From assembly GCA_038025085.1 (NCBI GenBank), contig CM076142.1, positions 5,926,501-5,990,500 on the forward strand: a stretch of 64,000 bases of DNA, written 5' to 3'. Position numbers and translations under genes: made by a program. The stretch comes from Tetragonia tetragonoides (taxonomy: Eukaryota; Streptophyta; Magnoliopsida; Caryophyllales; Aizoaceae). A model generated the notes under the pieces. That model had not been told where the DNA came from, did no database searches, and saw nothing but the letters and a program-made list of their open reading frames with translations. Positions 34,094 through 45,778 of this stretch are shown here, in pieces (position 1 is the stretch's first letter; every line of letters begins with the position of its first letter).

Positions 34094-36000
34094 AACCAAG
34101 AAAGAAATTATAAAACACTCTTGCAAAAGCCGTAGAATAAGTATTAGTGTTTTCAAAATGAGTATGTGGCAATCAACTCAACCAAAAATTTAGACGGATA
34201 GTTAAAAGTCCAACGAATATTATATTACTTATTAATGAAAATGTAGGTTTTACCGTTCTCAATAAAAAATATGCTTAATTATAATATCTTAATTATAATG
34301 TATTGCAGAATCTCATCCAATCTAACATGAGATCTATTAACGGTACAGATAATGGATTGAACATTTCCAGACTTACGTATTTTATTTTTAAAAAGGGTGC
34401 AAAAGTATAATATTTTTAAAACGAAAAAAAAATTTAGACAAATATTTAAGGTTTATGGTTCATAATAAGTGACCTCTATACTTTTAAATAGTGATTCATT
34501 TTATTGTGAATTGGTCTCTTACAAGCCTTACTCTTTTTAAAAAAGAAAATTGATTAATAAATTAAAATACTACTGATGTCTCAAGAATGAAGATGAGACG
34601 AGTATAAAAATTTCTATGATGCGACCTCATCAGCTAGACATAATATATTACCTATAAGCAAAAATGTGATACCATTGTAAAAGGAAAGCTATATTTTCAA
34701 ATAAAAAGTGATATCGAATACATGAGGCTGCCTCGTAAGAAAAAATTTGTGAGACGAGGAAGTGATAAGGTGGAGCAATGGGGAGAAAGTGAGAAACCAC
34801 TTACAGTGTCAAATCTATGGAATAAAATAAATCGGAAGCTAGAAGGTTCTAACATTAATTAATGACTTGAAAGACACGGGAGCAGTTAGGGGACTCACGA
34901 ATCAAAATCGATAATGTTTCTTGTTTTTGGATTGGATCACACTCCAATCTTTTTATAGCAAGTGCATGTTTGCGTACGCCACGAACTTGATTATTTTTCA
35001 ACTTTTGTTTATTCTTTTCAATTTTTAAAATTTGTTCGCATGCTTTAAAATTAGTACTAATATGTCAAAAGTATCTTTGGTGAATGCTTATCCAGCTTGG
35101 TCAAATATCCTAACCTAATAACCATATAGTGTATAGTACATTAAGACACTAAAATCTAAAACGCTTTACTATAACACGAATCAAACAACCTTCAAAGACA
35201 CTTCTACAGTAGTAATCATGGGACTCATGGTACCAGTCAGGTTTAAAAAAGATGACTCGACAAGTCTGAATGTCTGATCTAAATTCAGAACGCACCATGA
35301 GAAATTATTAAATGGCTCTGGACCATTCTCCCATCTCTTACAATTACCACTTTTTCGGGAGAGTGAATTTGAGTGCCTTCCATTTGTTTTGTCTAATAAC
35401 GTGTCACCACAACAACACCCTACAATATGCCTACCTAGCAAAAGTAATACTCATGTAAAGCAAGAATAAGATATAAACATGGAATGGACAGCACACGTTC
35501 TCCAAAACATTCTTTTCCATTTTTCACCTACAATCTAGAGCAAGTAATACTTGCATAGGCCATTCATCATCATGTGATCCAAGTATCAAACTTTTCGAAT
35601 TGTTGGTGCCAAAAGGCCAATCACCTTACTGGCATCATACATGCACAGGTGACGTTTTGCCACTACGGGATGTCGCACACTCTGCTCACATAGAGGTATG
35701 CAAATAGTGAAGATAAGACTAAAGCACAAGATTAACATATATAGACCTTCATGAAAACTATTTATCATCGAATAGGGGAACTATCAAACAAGATAGAAAA
35801 ATTGAGCTAGTAGTTATCATGTGAACTACTGAGCCCCTAGATCCTAAGACACAAGTTCTAGAAACATGCACAAGTTGAGCTAATAGAAGGATAAACAATG
35901 AACAGAGAGGCACGACAACGAGATACCAAAAGTCAAGCCACCATCTGTTCCGACTAGTACCGGATGAGAGGAAGAAGCAGAGATAGGAAAATGTGCTATG
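32839..36000. other. Intergenic, mostly empty
   Basis: No gene was found. The region contains three loosely repeated GAAGATACATGCACCTAT phrases at 33788-33895 and a long (TA)n tract (separate entry). The right end is the 3' UTR of the Alfin-like gene. Confidence 0.55.
34003..34091. repeat. (TA)n microsatellite, about 44 units
   Basis: An uninterrupted TA run of 89 bp. The length is likely to vary between individuals and assemblies. Confidence 0.97.
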
Positions 36001-39000
36001 TCATGGTCGAGATCTCTTGTTACTGCAGGAAGGGCATTTGTACTGTTTGATGTGCTCAGCCCTCGCCGGTGTGATCTTCACGCACTTGCCATGGAACCAT
36101 GTTTCGCATATGTCACAGCAGATCCAGAACTCATCTGATGCATAGCTCTCCCCGCATGCTCCACATAAAGTATCTCCATGCTCCTCCTCATCCGCTTCTT
36201 CCAAGCCCCCCTCCTCTTCCTCCTCCTTCGGCTGAGCGATCTTCGAATACTTACCCTGCAAGTTAGATGACTGAATTCATTATCTCATACATGGAAGTAG
36301 ACACATAATATATTCCCCAACAGTGATCAAGGGGACCATGGAATCACCAAACTACACTAAATACAGATCAGATAGTTGGCAGTGGAAACCCACAATAAAT
36401 GAATGGAATCCTAGTTCTCTCAACCAACCAAAAACACCAGAGTGCATAGGTGGAGAGAGAGGATGACATTACAATGTATGATATGTCCCTTCTTCTCAAT
36501 AGACATCTCCTGCTTTACAATAATGGAACATACTCGTTCCTCCAACTGGAGATTATCTATGGAACTTCATGAGTAGAAGTGTACAACAAAATGCAGGAAT
36601 ACACTGACAGATGTACCTAGATCATCAGAAACCAAGTATGAACTGTAATAGCAGGCTTAGGCTTACAGCTACCACTGCCCGTTTCCACTAATGAAGGAAG
36701 ATCGTGGCAGATAGATTTCCCCCCATTGGAAAATAAAATATTGATCAGACTACTACAGGCACAGTATAGCCAACAACAGGTAAACAATCTTTTGATTCAT
36801 GATATGGTAGTTATGGACTTAAAGATCTAGTAGTGTTTTTTTTTTAGATAACATGGGTGTCCAAGCTTTGCTTGACTAATCCCATGGGCCCTGAAGTTAA
36901 CGGCCGGTAAAACCTCCAGTGGCCCTGAGGGGACTCGAACCTGGGACCTCTGGAATATTTCTCAGAAGTCAGAGCTCTAAGAGATCTAGTAAAATTTATT
37001 TACTATCACTAGCATAATGGCATCACCAAATGGACTGATAACATCTGAGTTAAAATTAGAAAGAGGAACACCAACAAGATGATATTACAGTGGTCTACAA
37101 TGAAAGCTCAACAAGAACGAGAACAGCATTGAAACATACCTACCCAATGTTAGAACAGATATACAAATAAATATATGATAATGTGGAGTAATAATGTACC
37201 CACACAACTAGGTGAACAATAAATCATTTGACAAACAATTGAGGTTTTTTTACCGCTTTGGAGTTTGACTTTGACTTGCTGCTGCTGTGATTTGAAACTG
37301 AAGATTTCTCCTTCACTTGCTTCTTAGCAGTACCAGTCACCATCTCAAAAATAGTTGGGAGATCATTCATCATATTGAACAGCCGTCTCCTACATCATAA
37401 ATATATGTGGACAAGTGAGCTTCGACACAAAACAAACAAAACAAAGACAAAAACTACTGAAACCATGTTATTAAAATTCCCATGCATCCAGAAATATTCA
37501 AACAATTCCTATTATTTGTCACCAATTAAACAGAATTAAGGATGAATCAAAGCCAAGAATCCACCGACATATTCATTTTGCTATTGCAGTGTTCATGTAC
37601 TAACAATATTTCCCAACCAGACAGGCTCGCAAATTCAGAGGTCATAGTTATCCCTTAACAAACACAACAGATCTCCCAAATAACATAGAATATTAACAAC
37701 ACTAAAACTCTTGGACAAGCAAATGGCCTTTGGCATGCAATCTTATAAAGATTAAACGAAAAATGATAGGATTAATTTCATGAAGAAAGAAAGAAAGAAA
37801 CCATGGATAATGATAAAAACCTACAAAAGATCCAGATACAAATTCATACAATTTGATGCAAAGGCACTCAACAAAAATAATCAGAGTCAAGTGACAGAGA
37901 ATATCTACAATTCTACATACTCATGCAGTCATGCTACTGTTGCTACTTTCTGAACTCTCCACAACAGTGGTATTAAGCCTTTACTAGGTGCAAAACAGAA
38001 GATCTCGAATCACTCAAGAACCAAGTATCATTGAGATTGTGATAAAATCCACAGCTCACAGGGGGCTAAGATTAGCTAGATAATCATGATTATGCAAACT
38101 TGCAATGAAATTTCTGACACTAGTTCAGTATACCTGTCAGCTTTATCAAACCCAAACCTAGCACCAAAATAAAATGCAACAGACAGCAACCAGGCATCAC
38201 TATGTACAGCAACCAAAGCTAGCCAATCCTTTTCCTGCATCCCATCTCTCGCAAAGTTTATTCCCAAAGCAGGTTCTGGGAGCTCTGGGGGAACCTCCTC
38301 AGCAGGTAGATTCACCTCCCACTGCTCACTTGGGAACCCATACAAGCAAAGATTCTCTTTCTCTGTTGAACACAAACCAAATCCTTAGTTGATAAACTGT
38401 AGTTAAAAAAAAAAAGGTGATAATAAACAAGGGAATACATTGAGATAAGGATGAACAAATATAAAGATATGGAATGTTTTGAGGGATTTTACAATAACTA
38501 TAAAATTAAGGGATGATAATTGATAAACCAGTTTGTGATTAGTGTTGACTGGAACAATATTGTTGCTAAAATAAATAAAGATTGCAAGAATAGATGTGCA
38601 GTGTAACTCTGTAAAGCTTATAGATTTTGCCGATTGAATAAAGCAAGAGCTAAAACAGAGGGAATACATAGAGATCATGAACAAAGAATACATAGAGATA
38701 AAGATGAACACATATAAAGATATGGAAAGTTCTAAAGGTTTTTACAATAACTATAAACTTAAGGGATGGTAAACCAGTTTGCCATTAGTGTTGACTGAAA
38801 CAATATTGTTGCTAAATAAATAAAGACCGCAAGAATAAATGTGCAGTGTAACTCTCTAAAGCTTAAAGATTGTGGCAATTGAATAAAGCAAGACCTAAAA
38901 CAGAGTGTTCCCTACAAATAGCTTTGTGGTTAAGTATATATTGATGATGGAAACTCGTAAATAGGTCCGTCCCAACATAGTTATGTCACTTCCAAATGGT

Positions 39001-41809
39001 AGGCTTTCCCAAGGATTTTAAATAGGTTACATAACTAAACTAGTAAACATGGAAGTTCTTCATTATTTTTCCAGTAGCAGCTTTGGGTGTGGGTGTGGGT
39101 GTGGGTCCTCCTTAGATGCTCCACTATTTTAACATTAATTACCAAACGTAGACATGGCATGATAAGCTTAAGTAAGGCATTGGTTCAACAAGAGAACAGC
39201 AAAATGTTCTATGCAAACAAACTAGCATTTCGTAAGCTAGAGTTGTAGTCATATGAATGGACATATATTCACGATTACACGGCACTCACAGATGTATGTT
39301 CAAATGATAACTTGACCATCATAAGTAAGGGTAAGACGTCTATATTTGACTTTTTATTAAGAATGAGGCGTAGTCAACCTTGGTTTTTAAAAGCGCGCCT
39401 GAGGCGCGCTTAAGCGCGAGGCGACCTCAGGCGCGTAGAAAAACGCCTCAGCCAGCCAAAGCGGAGCGATTTACAAGAGGCGACTAAAAAGCGCCTCAGC
39501 CAGAAGCGGCCGCTTCCTGGCGTGAGGCGCACATCATGTGCCCAGCTAAAAAAAAAAAAAAAAAAAAAAAAAGCACGTGACAGCAGATCCAGATTAAAAC
39601 GAAGAAAACGAAGAGAGAGAAAGAGAAGACGAAGAAAACGAAGAAAGAGAAAACGAAGAAAACGAAGAGAGAGAAAGAGAAGAAAACCCTAGCTTCTCTC
39701 CGGCGACTCCACTGCTGTCCTCAGATTCTTTCCATAAATCAACCCAATCAAAAAAATTGAGAACAAATCGAGACCCAAATTCAATTTAGGGTTTGATCTC
39801 AAAACCCTAGAACCTAGATCTGCGAATTGAAGAGCTGAGAGAAGAAGTTAAGAATGAAAGGTTAGGGCTTGTGATCGACTTGGAGAGGCGAGCCCCTCGG
39901 CACGATCCCGGCGTGAGGTGCTCGGCTGCCGGAGATCTCTCTTCGTTCTTCTCTGTCTTCGTCTTCTCTCTCTTCTCTCTTCGTCTCTCTTCTCTCTTCG
40001 TCTTCTCTCTCTTCGTCTCTCTTCTCTCTTCGTCTTCTCTCTCTTCTCTCTCCTGGGCCAGTACTAGTCAACTATGGAGTATTTATATTGACCATTAAGT
40101 TTATTGACCCACAACTTATTGACCCACAACTTATTATTACTTTTCCCTCTTAAAATTTATAAATTGTCACTACCATTTATTAAAAAACACATTTTTTGGT
40201 TTCCTTTTTAAGGAATATATTCAGAAAGTTAAATAAAATTTTAAAAAATGTTGTTTTAAGTAGAAAATATTATGTAAAAATATAGTTAAAAATTAAAATA
40301 TTTATTTAAAGATGTTCGCTTCGCATACGTGCAGTAATACCAAATACCCATATCGTATTACTGTTAAACACTTAAATCTGTGCTCCTACACCATCAAATG
40401 ACTCACATATTTTAATTTTTATAATTTATGTCTATTTCTTATATTAAATTTGTAGAATAAATATAAAATAAATGATAAAAGTTATTTAAAATGTGTTTTG
40501 TGAAGAAAAAAATGTGTAAAAATTAATTTATAAATTATAAAATTTATTTAAATAAAAATGCGCCTCGCATACGTGAGGCGTGCGCTTTCGCTTCGCGCTT
40601 CTCGCCTCGTCGCTTCGGCCCCCTTGCGCCTCGGTGCGCCTCGCGCTTTTTAAAACCAAGTAGTCAACCAATAAACACCAGATTTGACACCTCACACAGA
40701 AAGCAATGCTACGCTTAACAAATAATACAGCATGGATGTCATTATAATTATAATTTCATCCTTAACAATGCAGGTGATTCCATATTCACACGCCACATTC
40801 TGCAAGCACAGAGCACTAAATCCTTGGAAGACAAATGAAGTCCTCCTTCAAAAACCCAAGTTACTTAACAGCAGCTTAATGAATTATAACTTAAAACATG
40901 CCAAATACAGAGACAACAATGCAACTCAACCATTCCAAACTTTAACTAAAGCAACTAAAAAATTTGGGCTACCATTTGCATGAGTAATCAGCATCACTGT
41001 CCCAATCTCATCTGTCTGCATGCATTAAGAAATTTGGGCTCGATATTGCGTTATGCAATGAATTTAACAAAATTATACTCCCTATTTAAAATTGCAAACA
41101 AACACACGAACTAGAAGCATATTTGACCACTTATTTATTTATTTTTTCCTTTTTTTTTTATATTGCAGCAATTTCCAGCACAAGATAACATGTACTCGTA
41201 CTTAATATAACCATCACAATCATAATAGAGCAAACCCAGTAAAATTCAGCAACTAAAACAGTCCAAAACAACCAAACAAAACAAATTTTGAAAAAAACAG
41301 TCCAAATTCACACATCATATAATACCACATTGACCACTCTCATCAATCATAACCAAAAATAAAACAAACCAAACAAACTCGCAATTTCCAACCAACTCAA
41401 TTTCTCAAACAGGGAGAGAAACCCTAACCTGGGTCACACTGCTGAAAAAATTCCTCAACATCTGTCAACAAAAAAAAAAAAAAAAAAACACCGTCAGTCA
41501 ATAAAAAAAATAACGCAAATAATTTCCCGGAAAAATATATAAAATTAAAAAAACTGAGCAATAAAACAGCAAATTCAACAAATTTCGTTCAAACATTGGA
41601 CTTCAAGAAACCAGAAAGACCAAAAGACGAACCAGAATTCCAAAATTCAAATACCCAAAATAAAAAATAAAAAAAGAACAAGAAGAAGAAAGAAAAAAAA
41701 ACAAACCATCAGTGAGAGCTTTAATTAAACCAGCACGACGGCCTTTGAAATCCCTAAAAACTTCTTCGACAGTTCGTGGATTGTAGTGTGGCTGTGCACC
41801 TCCGTCCAT
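36001..41809 (-). CDS. AL: Alfin-like PHD-finger protein, 5 exons
   Basis: Exons on the minus strand: 41809-41707, 41461-41429, 38362-38134, 37389-37254, 36255-36001; phases agree and give 251 residues, the usual length for the family. The protein starts [18 protein letters not shown] and carries the N-terminal Alfin domain ([60 protein letters not shown]). A Ser/Lys-rich hinge and an acidic EEEEEGG stretch follow, then a C4HC3 PHD finger ([20 protein letters not shown] ... [11 protein letters not shown]). Alfin-like PHD fingers read H3K4me3 in the nucleus and work with PRC1-type repressors. The 33-nt second exon is easily missed. Its large intron (38363-41428) is full of mobile DNA. The leader near 41820-41945 is GA-rich. 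Confidence 0.95.
36833..36981 (-). mobile_element. tRNA-derived SINE, 5'-truncated, with 10-bp TSD
   Basis: On the minus strand the element reads TTAGAGCTCTGACTTCTGAG (end of a D arm plus anticodon arm), then CCAGAGGTCCCAGGTTCGAG (B box of the T arm), a ~75-bp body and a terminal A-rich tail (ATCTAAAAAAAAAA). AGATCTAGTA flanks it on both sides (36823-36832 and 36982-36991). It lies in an intron of the Alfin-like gene. The A box is mostly missing, so it is a truncated copy. Confidence 0.8.
38418..38910. repeat. Tandem duplication, unit about 253 bp
   Basis: The block AGATATGGAATGTTTTGAGG to AGCTAAAACAGAGGGAATAC recurs one unit downstream (AGATATGGAAAGTTC at 38719). Landmarks repeated in order are TTACAATAACTATAAA, AAACCAGTTTG, TTAGTGTTGACTG, GTGCAGTGTAACTCT and ATTGAATAAAGCAAGA. 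It lies in the Alfin-like intron just upstream of exon 3. Confidence 0.9.
39380..40660. mobile_element. GC-rich inverted-repeat DNA transposon in Alfin-like intron
   Basis: The left end reads TTGGTTTTTAAAAGCGCG and the right end, on the other strand, CTTGGTTTTAAAAAGCGCG; both continue into AGGCGC-type GC-rich sequence. TAGTCAACC flanks it at 39371-39379 and 40661-40669. If the terminal C is counted in the TIR, the TSD is 8 bp (hAT-like); if not, it is 9 bp (Mutator-like). The interior holds a poly-A tract, GA-rich repeats at 39600-39680, a leader-like AAACCCTAG..TTCTCTCCGGCGACTCC stretch, a CT-rich repeat at 39935-40055 and an AT-rich half. No transposase is seen. Confidence 0.8.
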
Positions 41810-42530
41810 TGTTAGAGCGAAATTCTCTAGAGAGAGAAAGTAATAAGAGAGATTTTAGAGAGAGAAAAAAGAGAGAAGAGCAGTACGTATAGAGAGGGGA
41901 GAGTTTGTGCTCAGGTGGAGGAGAGAGAAAGTGAGAGAGACGGGGGGGTTTTGAATAGTGGTTGGACTGGCCTGGGTTGAGAAAGGAGGGGTTTAACTAT
42001 ATTGGATAGAACGGTGACAAGTCCGAGAGATTATAGACTTTTTTTATTTATTGTTTCCCAAAAAAAAAGAGTTTTCATTGTACAAAAATATTTTTATAAT
42101 AAGGTTTTTCTCTAACTTTTTGTGATTCGAGAATCAATTTATAATGACCATTATAAATTTAAAAAGTGACTCTGATTTTTCGTGAATTGATCTCCCACAA
42201 GACTTAATGTTTTTATTGATATGTTTTTAGGAGTAATAAACTTGAAAGAGTCCATGTTTGCCCATATCAAAATTCATCCTTTTTCCCCCAAGGAATTTCA
42301 CTTCATTGAGAGTTTGAGATAATGACCCTACTTAGATTCAATTATCAATGGTCAAGGTTATTTCTGGCACAAATTTTTGCCTCAATTTCAAGGTCATAAC
42401 AAAATAATAATATTGAAAGAAAATGAAATTTTCTTCAATATATAGTATTGCTTTGTCTACATAGGGTCTATGTAATATGGATTGATCTTTTTCAGGACGC
42501 GTCATCTAAGTAAATTAAATAAAACCAAAA
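41810..42530 (-). promoter_or_regulatory. Alfin-like gene leader and promoter
   Basis: The first ~130 bp upstream of the ATG are a GA-rich (GAGAGA) tract on the plus strand, that is a CT-rich 5' UTR on the coding strand. Beyond that the DNA is AT-rich, with no gene seen. Confidence 0.45.
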
Positions 42531-42534
42531 TCTA

Positions 42535-43103
42535 AAGGTTAACCGAACCTAAAGGTTCATGGTAGGTTAACCGAACCTAAAGGTTCACTCGATTTGGTTA
42601 ACAGATATTTCGGTTCGCCAATTTCGTGAACCGTAACCGTAACCGAAAATACAGGTTAACCGACTTTCGGCTAACCGATTTTTCCGGTTCGGTTATAAGG
42701 TTAACCAGAACCCGTATTTATATGATTTTTATAGTATAATTAGCTACTTTAAAGCATATCTAAAAAAAAAATAGAAGCTAAATTTACTATTTAGATTTAA
42801 TAAGACATAGTCAAAATAATAAAGAGATATAGATTGCATGAATTCTTAGTTATTAAACATTACATACAAACTTTATATTTAAAGTTTGTATAAAAACATA
42901 ATAAAAAATACTTTTCGGTTTTTCGGTTAACCGAAATCTCCAAAATCGTGAACCTAAACCGAACCGAGAAACCTAAAAAATATTTGGTTCGGTTAACCGA
43001 ACCGCTTTAAACGAAAAAATAGGTTAGGTTAACCGAATTTTCGGTGCGGTTTTTCGGTTTTAGGGTTCGGTTTTTCGGTTACGGTTTTTTTGGACACCCC
43101 TAC
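42535..43103. mobile_element. GGTTAACCGAA-rich element, hAT-like right end
   Basis: The stretch repeats GGTTAACCGAACC and CGGTTTTTCGGTT motifs in both orientations around an AT-rich core at 42715-42915. The right end, read on the minus strand, starts TAGGGGTGTCCAAAAAAACC, a form typical of hAT-type MITEs. I could not find a matching left terminus or TSD, so it may be truncated. It abuts the inverted satellite array. Confidence 0.5.
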
Positions 43104-44465
43104 CGGGTGTCATTATTGCCCACACTTCTCGGGGGGTCTATAATGCCCTAGAGGATCCTCGGGGGCCCGCGAGGGACATTCAGATTCCCGAACATCGATA
43201 ACACCCCTGCCTTTGGTGTTTCGGCTCTTACACCGATGTCTCGTAAAACGCCCTTACAAGCCTATCAGCAACCGGATAAGCGACCCTGAGGGCCTCCCAT
43301 GTCCTCAAAGGGTGTTCCGTGCGATGTGGTGTGAAAATATCAACCTTCGTTTGGAGGCCTCCTTTAAGCCCCAAAAACGTGGATTATAGCCTTCGTTTTT
43401 GGCTTTCCAGGGCACGGGTTTCATTTTTGCCCAAATTTTTCCGGGGGGTCTATCATAACCCTAGAGTACCCTCGGTGCCCCGAGAGGGACATCCATATCC
43501 TCGAACTTTGATGTCACTCACGCATTTGGTGTTTTGGCTCTTACACATGTGTCTCGTACGTAAAAAGCTCTTCCAAGTCTATCAGTGACCCGATAAGCGA
43601 CCCCGAGGGCCTCCCATGTCCTCGAGGTGTGTTCCGTGCGATGTGGTGTGAAAATATCCACCTTCATTCTGGGGCCTCCCGCAAGTCCAAAAAACATGGA
43701 TTATAGCCTTCATTTTCCGCTTCCCGGGCCCCGGGTGTCATTTTTCCCCAAACTTCTCTGGGGGGTCTATCATGACCCTAGAGGACCCTCGGTGCCACGG
43801 GAGGGACATCTGGATCCCCGAACTTTGATATCCCCCATGCATTAGGTGTTCCGGCTCTTACATCAGTGTCCCGTAAAACGTCATTCCAAGCCCATCAGGG
43901 GCCGGATAAGCGGTCCCGAGTGCCTCTCATGTCCCCTCTGGGTGTTCCGTGCAATGTGATGCAAAAATATCCACCTTCGTTCCGGCCTCCCGGAAGCCCA
44001 AAAAGCATGGATTATAGGCTTCGTTTTCGGCTGCCCAGGGCCCGGGTGTCATTTTTGCCCAAACTTCTACGGGGGGTCTATCATGACCCTAGAGTACCCT
44101 CAGGGATCCGGGATGGACATCCGGATCCCCGAACTTCGATATCTCCCATACCTTTGGTGCTATGACTATTACACGAGTGTCCCGTAAAACGCCTTTCCAA
44201 GCCTATTAGAGACTTGATAAGCAACCCCGAGGGCCTCCCATGTCCCCTAAAGGTGTTCCGTGGGATGTGGTCAGAAAATATCCATCTTTGTTCCGCGGCC
44301 TCCCGAAAGCCCAAAAACCGTGGATTATATAACCTTCATTTTCAGCTTCACCAAGCCCGGTTTTCATTTTTGCCCAAACTTTTTCGGGCGATCTATTGTT
44401 ATCTTAGAGGACCTTCGGTGCATCGCACTGTCATCCGAGTCCTTGAAATCTTATTTTATCCATTG
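43104..44465 (-). repeat. Second array of the ~310-bp satellite, inverted, about 4.4 units
   Basis: Anchors GTGTTCCGTGCGATGTGGTG and variants recur near 43311, 43627, 43941 and 44252, a spacing of about 312 bp. This is the reverse complement of the repeat at 23.6-27.4 kb (CACCACATCGCACGGGACAC there). Other shared blocks are GTGGATTATAGCCTTCGTTTT, TTTTTGCCCAAACTT and CCTCCCATGTCC. Open frames across it (for example MRCGVKISTFVWRPPLSPKN) are repeat translations, not genes. Confidence 0.9.
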
Positions 44466-44809
44466 GATATGGGCGCGGCCGCGCGGGTACATGGGACATG
44501 GCGTATTATGCGATTCACCATAAATTTTCCGCCTTGTTTATATACACTCTATAGTCTATAAGGTTAGTTTCTTGTTGGCCCTCACCAAAATTTTTCTAAT
44601 TCCCTAGACTAGACAATGGTCATGGAATTTGGAATCATGGTGCACAACTGCACATGCCTTCCAAGTAACTTTACATTTACAACCTCAAAGAAAAAAGAAA
44701 AAGGAGAGAGAAAAGAAAAGGAAGAAAAAATAAAGGAAAAATATGTTCCAATTCAACTAAGTCCAAAAAGTTACGTTGTTGCTATTGGTGTCGCACTTCT
44801 ATCATTCAT

Positions 44810-45769
44810 GGGAAAATCCACTTGGTGCCCTCGTGTTCTGAACTTGTCCGGCTGGTGCCCAATTGATTTTTAAAATCCAGCTGGTGCCCCTATATTGTTG
44901 CTCGAGTCTGCTCCGTGCCTTATTGTGTAAAATCCGTTAATGCAGACGTTATGTGTGACGTAGCTTATCCTTTTGTTGTTCCAGTCGACCCCCTCCCCCT
45001 TGTTTCCCTCCCAAATTTTAAAATACGTTTATTTTGCCCCCTTTTTTTCCCTCCAAAATTACACCACTTTCACTATGAAGCTAAATGTTTCCCTCTTTCA
45101 TTTTTACAGACACCATCATCAAAACAAATTTGTTCCTCCCTCATCTCAATTAATAAAATGTTGAATCAATATGTTGAACCTTTTTAATAAAAACCTGTTC
45201 AATCAATATGCAAAATTCGTAAATATGCAAAGCTCATAAATAAGCTGTGTTTATAATTTCAAGTTCAACTTGAAAATATTCATAGTGATATTAAAATATC
45301 AAACTCAAGGATTTTCGTTGGTGGGGCGTGAGTAGGGGCGGGCTGTTGGTCGAGAGAAAGAGAGAGCACAAGGGAGAGAGAGAGAGGAGAGGGAAGAGAT
45401 CTGTTGGTGGCGATGGCCTGAAGCTCGACTGAGAACTGAGAAGTAGGAGGAGTCTGTGAGAGGAGAGAGGAGAGAGGGTCTGGATATTTTTTTTGGCAGG
45501 TAAGTAAGAGCATTGAAGCCTGGAAGGTAAGTGACATCTACCTCCTTTTTTTTTTTTTTCCTTTTTTTAATCAAGGGTTATTTGTTTTCCTTTAATAAAA
45601 AATGGATTTAGCTTTTTTTTTTAAACATAACGTCTCCATTAACGGTGCCTCCAAAATAAGGCACGGAGAAGACGCGAGCAACAATACAGGGGCACCTGCT
45701 GGATTTTAAAAATCGATTGGGCACCAACTGGACAAGTTTAGAACACGAGGGCACCAACTGGATTTTCCC
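44810..45769. mobile_element. Non-autonomous Mutator-like element, 960 bp, with 9-bp TSD
   Basis: ATCATTCAT flanks it exactly at 44801-44809 and 45770-45778. The TIRs are about 145 bp each (44810-44954 and 45625-45769), beginning GGGAAAATCCACTTGGTGCC and GGGAAAATCCAGTTGGTGCC, and similar over their whole length. The inside is non-coding: a CCCTCC-rich left part and a GAGAGA tract at 45355-45475. No transposase is present. Confidence 0.92.
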
Positions 45770-45778
45770 ATCATTCAT

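Noticed and set aside
33902..34135. 77-codon frame with a long Ile-Tyr run
   Set aside because: It is the translation of the (TA)n microsatellite.
36890..36980. tRNA gene
   Set aside because: Only the anticodon-to-T-arm part is tRNA-like, the acceptor stem and A box are missing, and a body, A tail and TSD follow; it is a SINE.
39862..40098. Arg/Glu-rich and Ser/Phe-rich frames on opposite strands
   Set aside because: Both come from a CTTCGTCT/CTCTCTT tract inside the GC-rich transposon.
43319..44561. Pro-rich frames such as MRCGVKISTFVW...
   Set aside because: Translations of the inverted satellite array; the same phrases recur every ~312 bp.
44616..45574. Small proteins within 44.8-45.8 kb
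   Set aside because: The frames lie inside the non-autonomous MULE and consist of TIR, GA-rich or T-rich sequence.
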